From the NCBI RefSeq assembly GCF_033568475.1, contig NW_027331831.1, positions 12,834,001-12,898,000 on the forward strand: a stretch of 64,000 nucleotides of DNA. Direction: 5' to 3'. Each line of letters opens with the position of its first letter. The first letter of the stretch is position 1. Under the pieces are notes generated by a model, which was not told the origin of the DNA, searched no databases, and saw nothing but the letters and a program-made list of their open reading frames with translations. This document shows positions 1 to 12,200 of the stretch, piece after piece. The stretch is from Henckelia pumila. Its lineage: Eukaryota > Streptophyta > Magnoliopsida > Lamiales > Gesneriaceae. The position numbers were made by a program, and so were the translations under genes.

Positions 1-130
1 AAAAAACCGTCTAGAACGAATTAGATATTTAGGCTAAAAATCATCTATGCAAATTAGATATTTAGGCTAAAAATAAAAAATTGTCCCCCCTTTAGACGGT
101 CGCCTAGGCGATGGATGACCGTCCATTTAC
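1..130. repeat. Degenerate repeat with a short tandem duplication
   Basis: A segment containing gattagatatttaggc-like sequence is present twice about 33 bases apart (near 19-41 and 52-74). It is followed by an inverted GCCTAGGC core near 105-118, and the ends carry related ccgtctag / agacggt words. This pattern is common in plant dispersed repeats. I see no coding sequence. The element's left end lies outside the window, so the class is unresolved. Confidence 0.35.
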
Positions 131-1680
131 CATCTACCACTTTTTAGAACATTGATTTTAAAATTAATTTCGATAATATCCATCCAAATATCAGTATTCA
201 GTATATGTATTACTTTGTGACGGTTGATAATCCAACTTTTAATATCTATTAGCTAGCTAATTAACATTTATATTATAAAATTTAAGATAAGATAATTTTT
301 TTATCATCATAAGATAAGATTTAAGATTAATATATTGGCCCAATATGTCGGCATAAATGTTTGGTTCCAAAATAAAAATTTTGAATTTTGTATCACATTC
401 TAAGGCTACGTTTACTTATATTGATAGGATTGTGAAGATATAATTTATTAGGTGATTATTAAACTAATTAGATATGATATAAAGTGTTATGGATAAATAA
501 TAATTTGTTTACTATGAATTAATATTAATAGTCTTATCACATGATAATCACCCCAAGTAAACGCAACCTTATTGTATTGAGAAAATATAGATATCATTTG
601 ACAAATCAAATATCATACTCCACGTGCTAAGTACTATTACTTACTAGTATCTTACAAACACACACATATATGTATATATAAATTTCATGATTATTATCCA
701 GTGTTTTAAAAACTCTCTTAAGTGACGATTAATCTCGCTTAAGCTTTAATATGCTTCAGCTCGATTAAGCGACCGTTTTTTAGAACGGAAGATTTTATTT
801 GTTTTTAAAAATGAAAACATTTTTATAAATATGTATATTTATAGTTTAGAACTTGAATTATCTGTTAAATCATATCGGCAAGTGGAACTTAAACTTATTC
901 TAAACTCGCTTAAGCTTGAAAAGCTTGAAACTTGATTTCCACGCTTCGACGCGCTTCATTCTTTTTAGAACCTTGTTATTATCGGCAAGTGGAAACATGT
1001 AAAATGGATGTAGCATATGATATTTTCGATAGAGTTCAACCTATCTCTAAGATATTATTTTAATTGTAAATCTAATAACTTGTGATTTATCATATCAGCA
1101 TTATAACATAAATTATATTTCTATGTTGAAATATTGACCTATGAATTGAGAAATAACCCTAGAGATAAGATCTAAACAATTAAAGAATTTATTATTAATT
1201 ACCTTTGAGAATGAAAAATCTCATTCGAGCATAAACTAAAATGTAAAGGCTAATTGCATTAATCTCCCTTGTGAAAAGTCTAAAATGCATAAATTCCTTA
1301 AAAAATATTAATAGGTTGATGCATCCTTGAGTTATAAAAAACGTAGCACATTTTACTCCTATATTATACAAATTTGGGTACATTTATACCCTCTGATAAG
1401 GGTTTTTATGCTAAATTTTTCAAAGCATAAGGTCTAACATGTTATTAATTTTACAAAAGATACTTTTTGCTTTTTTTTAATATTCACATTGGATGTTGAT
1501 GCAAATAACCTTAAAATTTATGCTCATGTCGCTGAAAAAAAAAATATTATAGAGCTTGCGAAAGGCTTGTCCCATCAATACTCGCTCTTAATTGTTTCTA
1601 TGAATAAACAAAAGTCTGAAGGAAAAAGCAGCAGAAAGTCTCCTGTTACTTTGGCTAGATAGAAATACTTTAAGGTTATG
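131..1680. other. Intergenic AT-rich DNA, no gene seen
   Basis: I find no coding signal here. Within it, about 700-975, a degenerate inverted repeat is visible: the left part has gttttaaaaact followed by several cttaagc/gattaagcg words, and the right part has the same words in opposite orientation ending in ctttttagaacc. It resembles the AAGCGC-rich element in the XPO1 intron at 7628-8132 and is probably an old relative. The rest is low-complexity AT sequence with short AC/TA runs near 658-680. Confidence 0.4.
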
Positions 1681-2445
1681 CTTGGATTAAGGTATTTGGA
1701 TTTGATAGAAAATTTCAAATAAATGTATTTGAAAATCTGTTGATTTGAATCATTTTCTTATTAAATTTCTTGCTTGGATGAACATAAAATTTAAAAATGG
1801 ATTCATCCTTGTGCTGATCGAACACAGCAGATACAGAAACTTCATCCAACAATCAGTCATGTCATATCCCCAACACATGTGACTCATATGTCTTCTGCAC
1901 CAATAATCGGTACAAAAGAGATTTTGGGCAAAACCATCGGTACAAAAGGGATTTTGGTCATGGTTTTGCCCTCGAACATACTGTTCAACAACCCGAAAAC
2001 CATGAAGAAGAAAAGGGCCACGGCCACGCCCGATTTGAACTTGAACAAGGACAAGTCGCGACTTGATTCCTTCAACGACGTCTCAACCTGATCGATTTTC
2101 TTAGTTTTGGACGACTTTTTGACGATATTGGAGGAGACCGTAGTGGCGTTGGATGTCTTCATGGTCGAGTTCTTGGAAGCTTTGTTGATCGTGGATGAGG
2201 GATTTGTAGGAGGAAGTACGGTAGATAAATAGCCACGAGATGGCTTCGCAAACGAGTACGGTGCAGGCGGAGATCCCACCACCGTGAGGCTGTCAGAGTA
2301 TCTTAAGCTTGAAGAAAGCAACGCCCAGAAAATTTCAAATCACCCGTTGTGACCAAGGATTTAAATCTGTTGAAAATTAGGGTATAAATCTATGACCCAA
2401 ATCCATAGATTTGAGATTTCAAATCTATTGGGTCAACCAAACAAT
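1675..2445. mobile_element. Possible transposon enclosing the TMCO1-like fragment
   Basis: The fragment is bracketed by loosely inverted sequences. The left flank reads gcttggattaaggtatttgg near 1681 and aaaatttcaaat at about 1710. The right flank, read on the minus strand, starts tttggttgacccaatag near 2440 with aaatttcaaat at about 2330. Word order resembles subterminal regions of plant MITEs (TTTGG..., fAAATTTCAAA). I could not define exact ends or a target duplication, so a captured-gene (Pack-type) element is only an inference. Confidence 0.3.
1884..2321 (-). pseudogene. TMCO1-like (ER Ca2+ load-activated channel) gene fragment, frameshifted
   Basis: The translated minus strand starts with an ALRYSDSL-like N terminus. 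It later carries STINKASK, then the highly characteristic block KIDQVETSLKESSRDL followed by LFKFKSG and a hydrophobic segment ending FGLLNSMFEGK. These match the plant TMCO1/CLAC family (EMC3-type ER membrane protein). Between about 2275 and 2200 the family sequence (CEAISW, YRTSSYKSL) is found only in another frame, so at least two compensating frameshifts are present. The C-terminal half is missing and a short ATCGGTACAAAAG-type unit is duplicated at 1905-1950. No introns interrupt it, consistent with a retrocopy or a transposon-captured fragment. The family forms an ER membrane calcium leak channel; this copy cannot encode a full protein. Confidence 0.75.
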
Positions 2446-3240
2446 TGGAGTGGGCCTAAGAAACATTCAGTAGATAGTTTGAAAACTTGAAATAAGTAAA
2501 TATTTTTTTGAAGTATTTGGAGATGCAATGTAACCTAATCAAGTCACATACACCCGACAAGAATAATAGTATCCAGACCGACATGAAAACCTACATTTTA
2601 TCACTCTGAAGTGTAACATATGACACCAAAAAAAACGCTAATAAATCGAATGAATGGCATACGTAAAATGGCTTCAACAATAGGATATCGAATAACACTT
2701 GTCGTGTGCGACATTCAAATTTTCATTTAACAAGACAATAGGCTACTAGATGTTTGTAGGAACAAAATGGAAAAATTCAAATATTCCACAAAAGGCCAAT
2801 ATGAAACATCACTAGAAAAAATAAACCTCCCAAATCCAAATACAGAAATTGTTCTACAAATAAACTAAAAAGGGATTTCTGCGCACACCCACCAATGTTG
2901 TATATATTAGTTCTATCCTGAAACGCCAGTAGTCTCGCCCGGGGCAAATTTGGAATTACATTGCCACAAACAGATCCTTGACAAACTGTAGTTCTACATT
3001 AGAATCTAAAAATACTCTACAACCAGAAGCATATAGTTTCTTCGGTAGCAAAGCCAGTGTGCCCTCTCATGGCTACACACCACTTCGCACGAGAAAGTAA
3101 AAAAGTTCTGATAAAATTGAGGGAAAATTACACATGGGGATTTCATCGAAAGAATAACTGTAGACTCCAGGGGATGAAAGCTAAATTTCAGAGTTCAAAA
3201 TCCACAAAATTAGCGTAATAAGCGAAATCTTGCCAGCACC
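2446..3240. other. Intergenic / 3' untranslated flank of XPO1
   Basis: No coding sequence is seen. The part nearest 3240 lies directly downstream of the XPO1 stop codon on the minus strand and probably includes its 3' UTR and polyadenylation site. I did not identify a decisive poly(A) signal. Repeated aaatccatagatttgaaa-type words near 2350-2430 belong to the repeat flanking the TMCO1-like fragment. Confidence 0.4.
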
Positions 3241-6200
3241 TTATGAGTCCACCATCTCATCTTGTATCTCGTTGGGTGCTATCAGCCCTGGAATTGATAG
3301 CATTCTTTGTCGGTCCCTTTCTTTCTGTGCAGCAGCTTCCTCCGCATAAAGATCCTTGTTGTCCTGCATTATAAAAAAGGATCGAGTACAGGGTTATATA
3401 AAACTGGATTGAGATCGAGATGGGCATTCAAGGCTAAGCATCTCACAAACGTCACTTTCAAACTTTTTACCACTAACAGTCACCTGTTTTCATCGAATGG
3501 ACACTGTCGTTTTAAACATTTTAAAGTTTTAGATTTTAGATCACCGTATTTGGACAAGGGATCTGTATACACTGTAATAGTAGCTGTTGGCACCCAAGAT
3601 TTCATCAAAAAGCCTAAATGGCATAGATATCTAAGTCCGTAATACGATAATCTCCAATGCCACCTCATAAAACAAACTGAAGTGCTCAGAGAAATGAACC
3701 AGAATTATTGACCTTCTCAATTTCAGACAATCTAAAAGAGCTAAGAGAAATTATAGAGAAAAATAGAAATTTGATGTAAACAGAAAATAAGACCTAAGCA
3801 TACTCAAGCAAATCAAGATGTGGATATTGCATGAATCAACATGAATAACCAACACTTCACCTGAGCTGAAAATTCCTTTGACTGCACAAGGAAATCTCTT
3901 ATGTGGTTCTTGAATGACGAAAGATCAGTTCTCGACTCGAAAAGACCATTTACAAATTGGGTTACCTGATAATAAGTATAAAAAAAGGTAGATTTGAAAT
4001 GTGAAACAATAAATATGCTACAAACTTTGTCCACAGGTTTCTCTTCAGTACCTCAGTTGCTGTCATGTTAGGGAAGGATGAACTCAAAAGTTTAATTGTG
4101 TATTCACGAACGAACATGCCATTATTGGGATAAGGATAAGGAGCAGTAGCAACATCCCACAAAGGCTCAGTCAAGACACCAGATTCCACCTGCATTGACA
4201 AAAAAAATATTAGGGAAGCCCAAGTGATTGAAAAAATAAAGATAGAATACGAAGAAAGTCCAAGCAAACCGATCGCCAACCAACATCCAGCATCCTTAGC
4301 AAGGAAAGAGAAAATAATGAAACAAGGATAGGGAAATAAAGAAAACAGAATAAGATTACCAGGCTAAATAGGTGCTGCAGCACCAGCACATGCAATTTAA
4401 AACCAGGCTTGTGGAAGGTGTCAGTCAAAACAGCAAAGATTTCTTGCTCTATTGTAGAAAGATAAGTTCTATAGAACTGATTACAAAACTCAGAAGCCTG
4501 CCAATTAATGAAAACGAACGTAAGGCCTGGCATAGAATGAATTGTGTGTCACACACAAAAAAACAAACCAAAAAACACCTGAAAGTTTTTCAGCATTTCC
4601 AGTAATAGATTGAGTCCCGTTTCGGCGATATTTCGTTCAGTATGCCGGAAGGCCCAAATGATGGAATCCATGATAAGTTTTAGTTGCTAAACAAAAAACA
4701 AAAAACATCATATTCATTCAAAGATAGTGATAAAAGGTCCAATTTATTTAAAACATGTTACGTCCAAAGCCCCAGATATTTTAGAACATCTTCATATGTC
4801 ATAGATCATCATCAACTAAGTGATTGGGAGTATTATGTATGTCAACATACCTCACTGGACAAGTGCATCAAAGCAAGAAAACAATGCGTAGCAATTGCCC
4901 GAAGTAATGAAAAAAACTTTAGTCTATGCTCAGGATAGTCTTCAAAATTCTTTGTAATCATCTGCAATGTAACCAATGAAGTCAAGCACATAAGATGATA
5001 TGGTAGTTATTGTTGATCGTACACTTCCGTGAGTCATAAACAAAAACTGAAACATGGTGATTTAAATTAATTCGCAAGAAGTATTTCGTCAACCTCTAGA
5101 GTACACTGGAAAACAGCTTCAAATATGCGAGGAATATCCTCAATCATAGCCCCTTTGTACCTAAACAGTGAAAGAAACAATGAGCAAAGAGCAGCAGGCC
5201 CAGAAAATAAAACGAAAAACATCACAATTTTTCTTTTTTTAAGGCATACTTGTTTATTATTGTGGCAAAGAGAGAAAGAACTTCCGACTCTCTTGCATCA
5301 GGTAAATTCCGGGCATAGTCACCAAGTACGGGATCCATCATTGGAGGAACAAACTGTTTACCAATATGAGGTTGGTCTTCAGCTTTGTCAAGAAATGTCT
5401 CAATGAGCTTTAATGTTTCCCTCTTGACTGAGCTGTTAAAAATACAAGTGGTGAACATGAGCATCAAAATCCAACAAACATGCAAACAAAGCTTCAAATT
5501 TTGGATCTTACCGTAGAAGTTTTACAAAGGATGTCCTGGAAGCGTATGGCCCTCCTTGTTGGATACTGGTAGATATAAGCTCACTGTACATTCTGCAGCA
5601 CACAAACTCTTAGTAAGATAAGAATTGCAGAGGTGAAAATCCTTGGACAAGATGTTTCAATAGAAATTCCAAAAACATTTTGCACAGACCTGTACACATT
5701 GAGCATGTCCAAAAAGATTAGCGAAATCTGTGACATGAAATATGTTCCAAGAGAACTGGCAGCACTAGTATTTGTCTGGGGAAACAATAGCACGCATTAG
5801 AGTACATAGTAACAATACATTTAGAAGAATCAAAACGAGTATTAGTATCCAGTAACAGAAATAAGTTAACGACACCATATTTATGCATGAGCTGTTCTCT
5901 CTTTTAAGAAAAATCACATATGACTAGCTCTCTACCATCTAAGAATAAACCAACATCTTCATTCACCATCAGACTTGTAGATACGAGAATGCACAGAGGA
6001 TCATTTTTCAGTTAAAATACATGTACAACTCCATGCTTACTTTGAGGAAAACATACCTGCAATATGTTAAGCACTGCCCTTATCACATCTTGATCTTTCA
6101 GGAAATTCACACTCTGGCGTGCCTGCCCTATAATTTCACCCCATTTCTGAAAAAGACAATGTATAAGCCACAGGTCAAGCTCTGCAGGAGCTCCAGTTAA

Positions 6201-9200
6201 TGCCAGTATATAGGTAATTATCACAAAGAGGAAAGGAGGAGAAGGAGGTTGAGACAAAGTAACAGGGATTTATTCTAACAGGTGAAATGAGAAGGAAATT
6301 ACCTGATTAGGAAGCTCCATCAATCTCTGTAAATATTCGTCCCTCTTATGAGGATCCGATTCCGCTTGAATCATATGACCCACCTACAGTGACGAGGATA
6401 CAGCACTTAAAACTTAAAACAAACATTGCCATAATTTACTTATAATACATGGTCTTAAATCAAGAATATCACAGTCGTTCCTTTCCTTGAATTAAAATGT
6501 GGCAAATAACAAGGTCTTACAGATTCATAAAAGGAATGGATCTGATGAGGCTCGAGATCTGCAATAGTTGTTGGAAGAGTGGTTAATAGTTCTGAAACAA
6601 ACGGCTCATTTTCTCCAACCTGGAATAAAGAAATGACATGTATGGTTAAAAATTTCCTGGCTTCCAAAGATATTGTTTGCCTAATCCTATCATCAGGAAA
6701 ATGATCGATAGAAGCCCGACCTGTACAATAACAAATTTCCGTTTGCATTTCTGCACGATTTTCAAGAACGTATCACATGCCATGTCCTGCACACAAGTAG
6801 ACAGGAATACACTATTAAAACACAATTAAAAAAAAACTGAAAAGAATCAATAAACGAACGCGTCCGCATAAGTCCATGGATAAAAATGCAGGACATAGAA
6901 GGCAAACCAAAGTAGGAAAAACAGAAGAACCCCGCCCTACCAGCGGCTACCATATGTGTATTATTATTTGAAATAATAGAGCGAATATCAGATTCAACCT
7001 GAACTCCAGGATGGGTTTCGTGCATGAATTCAAACAACTTGTTCACAACAGTTTTCAAGAACTTCCAGTGAGCCCTTAAAAATCTCGGGTACTGCCCAAC
7101 CACATACCTGCATCCACCAATGTGAGTCATAGAGCATATGTTTCAACCAAATTAGTCATGCAATGTCTCTTAAGTCGCCTAAATTTTACAGTCAGAAATA
7201 GTTCTCCTGCAGCACCATAACCAACAATTGTCACCGTCTAAGAAAGAGCATCTTTACATTATATTGCTGGCAATGACTGCTTTATTGTCCTTTCCTTTGG
7301 TAATTTCACAGAGGTTCAGCAAATCACGAATAACCATCACCAGAAACCTGTTTTCCTGTCAAAAGCAAAAGTTGCACAAATCCTTCAAATGTAGAACAGG
7401 GGTCGGAGACGATTCTTTCATGACAAAAAAAAGGACGCAACCATGATGATTAGAAATGGATTAACTTAATTATATATTAAGAATAGCTCTGAACAAGAGC
7501 AAATATAACTAACAAAACCTCTGTTTCAACTATTCGAAATGAAACCATAAAACTGGAATCACACTAGCACAATCATGTTCTCGGCCATGATTACACGATG
7601 AATAAAATCGAATCTAACAGGTTTTATCATAGTTGTCAAAAGCACAAGGCGCATTAAAGCGCTCAAGTGTCCTCGGGCTTTAAGCGCAAAGCGAGGCGCA
7701 CGCTTTACTTTTACGGGAGTAAAGCGCAATAAAAAATCATTCTTAAAAAATATAAAAAAAATCCACCTTTTGAATATTGAAATCACCATAATCTTCATCT
7801 TTTGAATATCAAATATTAAAATGGAGAGGGCAAATGACGAGATGACACAAGGCCCAAGGGCAGAGGCGTTGGGAAGGAAAGACAATTTGATGTTGGGGTT
7901 TCTGTGCTTTTTTTAGGGTAAATAAAGGATAAATTGCACTTTAAAAGGCCATTTCACCTCTATCAAACATTTTTTTTTTTAAAAAAAGGCTGTTCTTCTC
8001 CGAAGTGCGCTTCTCACTTCTTCTATGTGAAGCGCAAAAAAGCGCACGCTTCATGGAAATTGTGCGCTTTGAAGCACACTGAAGCGCAGGCATTGCGCTT
8101 AAAGCGAGCACTTCTGCGCTTTTGACAACTATGTGTTTTATCACCTAATTCAGATGCTAAAGTGCCACCGAATGGATGGCCACAAGAATAAGGATAGATT
8201 ATTTACAATTGCAGAAAGGGATACACAAAGAAGAAGAAGAAAGTTGAATGAAAATTTATGTCTGTGCAAGCTTTGACTTAACGATGACTCAAAGATATGC
8301 CTCCACTATATAGGCTCGGAATTTTCATAATTGCCAGCAAAATCATATTAAGACAATAAATGAACATACAAAGGAACTGAGATGACAAACATTATATCGT
8401 ATGGAAAAACAAGAAAAACATGCATATACAATTTCCCATGCAAATTCAAAAGAGAAAAAAATTCCCTACCTGCTCCTCCACCATTGATCCAGAGATGGAT
8501 CCAATTGCCCAACATAATGTATTGAGGTTGTTCCAGGTCCAATCCTCTCCACTCAGTTGTTTACTTAATTTCTTCAGCATCTGTGTTTGTGGCCAAAAAT
8601 TAAATTCATAAACTGAATTGTGTCAAAGTCGAAAGCACATAAATCAAATACAAAGGCCGTCAGCATCTAGAAATACAACCAGAAGTTGGTGAATCATTCA
8701 CAAACTGGCTATGTAGCATGGATACTGCAGATTTTTTTTTTGAAGTATCGGATACGGACACGATACGCAAATACGCGTGTCGGACACGGCAAAAAACGTG
8801 TCATTGACTTTTTTGACTTTGACTAGTCGGATACGGCTGCTAGGATACGGCGAGGACACGTTTCCGGATGCGTTTGGACTCAATTGCAAAAAATTTAAAA
8901 TTTCTAGGGTTAAATTGAAAAGCAATAAGACTTCTGAGGACTATTTAATAAATTTATAATTGGGCCTAAAAAGCCCTAATCAGTAGTCTTTCTTCTCTGA
9001 TTATTTCTCTGCCCAGTGCGTCTTTCTATCATCATCGTCCATCTATCATCAGTCGTCCCAAATTCCCAACACCAGTAGGCAGTCGCTGTCCCTCGCCGCG
9101 GCCCGCCGCTCCCCTCTGCTCGCCATCGCAGAAAGCTGCACTCCAGTTTCTGTTACATTTTCTTCTTATTTTCCTTCTGAAATCAGTGTCCACTGCCCAG

Positions 9201-12200
9201 ATTATTTTTTGCTTTAGGGATGTATCTTCTTAATTGTTGTTTCTAGCAGAAAAGTATATTTTACAGCACAGTAGGCACTAGGTTGTACAATAGGCACTAA
9301 GCAGTATGGATGTTTGATTTGTTTACTTGTTTAAGATGGATTTGGTGTTTTATTATATTTTGTTATGTCTTATGTTTGTAATGGATATTATGATTGATGA
9401 AATATGGTTTTCTAATTTAGGATTTTTAATTTCTAATACTAAATTTATATATATTAAATAGTTTTATATTATTTAATATTCGACGTATCCTAGCCGTATA
9501 GTGTCGTGTCCGATACGATACTCGTACCCGTATCCATGCAACATAGCAAACTGGGTGTAGGAACTGAAGTGCTTCAGAGAGAACGAAACTAACTACTTAA
9601 TTCTACTAAAAATAAATATTATTAATCGTGCTCAAATACAAAATAACAACAAATTAGAACACCAAATCAATCTTCAGCCACCACTGACACTAACAACAGT
9701 ACCAGAGTCCAAACAGATAGTCATGACAATCTAAATGCTAGGGTTTCCCACTATAAAAAGTAGCTGCACGCATTGGAATCAACACATCTGAAAGAAACGA
9801 CAGGTGTAAATTGACAAAGTCGCTAGCGTGCATTTATTCCTTTATTAGGGATTTCAACATCTTTCTTTTCAGACATGAATATGATATAAGCTTTATATTA
9901 TTCGTGTGACTCGGAGGTAGCAATAAGAATTCAGTAATTAAGCGTAATGCTTAAATAATAGAAAAATATATCAAATAACAAAAATGAAAATCACACTTAG
10001 AATTCACTACAGCTGTCATGGGACATTCAGAAAAATATGATAAGCATTAGTTCTGGACTCTGGTCCCTGAATTACTTTAGTTTGTTCCAAAACATAATTG
10101 GGGAGAAGGAAACAAGTCATGTCTAAACTTGAAGGGCGTCTCATACACAGTGATAAAACGATATGTCAACTGTAATTGGTTTCACCCACTGATTGAATTT
10201 TACTGCAGCACAAACATCTGACCAAAGTAAATAGGACACACAAATCCTTTCCACAAGCTCACATAGGTGCAGAAATGAATACCTGCTTTTCCGTGTCTTC
10301 ATGATCAAGATGAGCCAAGTAGATCAGAGTTTCCCTCATAATCTGCAAATTTTTTTATTATTATGCGTGTCAACATGAGGTAATATACGACGCACGAGAT
10401 TCAAATTGAAAAACAAGGAAACATTAAGTGTTTTAGGAATTTAAGTTTTTAAGATCAAGGACCTTATACTGCACAAGCACATCATTGTCTTTCATGGTTT
10501 CACGAACAATATTTCCATTTTCATCCTCCACGATAAGCACCTCTTCTGGCTTTGCCATTCGGCAGATCATCAGCAGTCTCAACTTTGACATTGGTCCAGC
10601 ATACAGCTGGCGTCGCTGCATGAGTTGTGAACCAAGTCCATCGACCATACCGGGAAGTGGATGCATTGGAGGCTAGTTATTCAATACAAAAATCAGGCAG
10701 CTATTGTATAAATAGATATTTATATAGAAGTAAAAGTGGTATAAAGAAAAAGTCTCTTTATTTAATAAAGATACAGAAAATGCTAAAAAAATCTATCGAT
10801 TATTTAATCATTTAACTGTCTATTCATCTAAAGATAAGTAAAGATTTAGAATGTTTATCCATTAATCATCATACATCCATTCTCAGGGCCATTAAGTTCT
10901 CATTTTCAAAATAATAACACAAGTTGCAAACAACATGACCAACAATAGACCAGAAACATTTAACCTCCGAATGTTTAAATGGATAGGATATGTTAGCACA
11001 TTTCAACTGATGCAAAAGGATCAAGTCGGACTACGTCGCTATGATACATCGATTCTTTTTTAAACAAAACTGATGCTGGAGTGGAAAGGCAATTGTATCA
11101 AAGATAATAGCGCTGCTGACTTCACTGTATATAATATACAGTAAACTTACGTCTAAGGCTAACCAGAAACAACATTAAATTGGATAAGTCATCTATTTTC
11201 TGATTTCTCAAAGATGAGGATCCATTTAACGCAGTCAACACAAAGAATCAACAATACTCAAGTCTACCCAGCTCACAAACATAATTCCAACTCGGAATGT
11301 TATCCACAATGTACCATGAAACTCAGACTTTAAATCAAAACGGATTTCACCATCCATTAAATGCATGCAACAAAAACGGACATATATTGTTGAACGTATC
11401 AAACACGTCCCAGAAAATTAAGAAGGAAAAAACAAAAGGGTGTTGCCCTTTTACCAACTGCAAGAGAAAGCAACATAAAAATAATCAGCCTTAACAAGGC
11501 ATAACAATACACAGATTTCCATATCTTCTAGGTTCGAATCTGATATGATCATACGAGAAACATATATTCTATATCTCAACTCTATCAAGCGAACATAATT
11601 ACATAAATATTGCCAAGATGCAAACAAATCAGCTAGATTATATAGTTTAAACTAACAGAAGACAGAGCAGAAGTAAAACATCATTACACCTGCAGTCCCA
11701 TCATGTTTGCAATCACTGCGGGATTATCCAGATTATGGTGAGCTTCAAACAGCTCCAAAACTAAGGAATTCCAATAGTCCAAACAAACCTGCAAGCCAAT
11801 AGACCTCAAAAATTAACTTGGTGGCTGCTAGTGTAGTGACAGCTTTACCGCCATGTATCATATCCTATTGATGCCAGACAGATCAAGACAAAAACTAGGA
11901 GCCCCCGGTAGTGTTGGAGCATAAAATAATATGATAATGTTATAAAGAAATTGAGGATGAAAAACTTCTACCTTAAAAACTTCAGTATCATCCACATATG
12001 AGATATTGATGAGATACTCAAGGCCAATTAGCAGCGCATTTATGTTCTCTTGCAATGATTCTAAAACTCGAATATGAGACTGCATCAGAGAACAAAAGGA
12101 AAGCCAGAGGATAGTTATTTCAGTGAAAGACGCAAATGGCCACAATCAATGTTCTAGCACTACTGGCCACAGAATAATTCAAGTGGGGTTTATATTTCAG

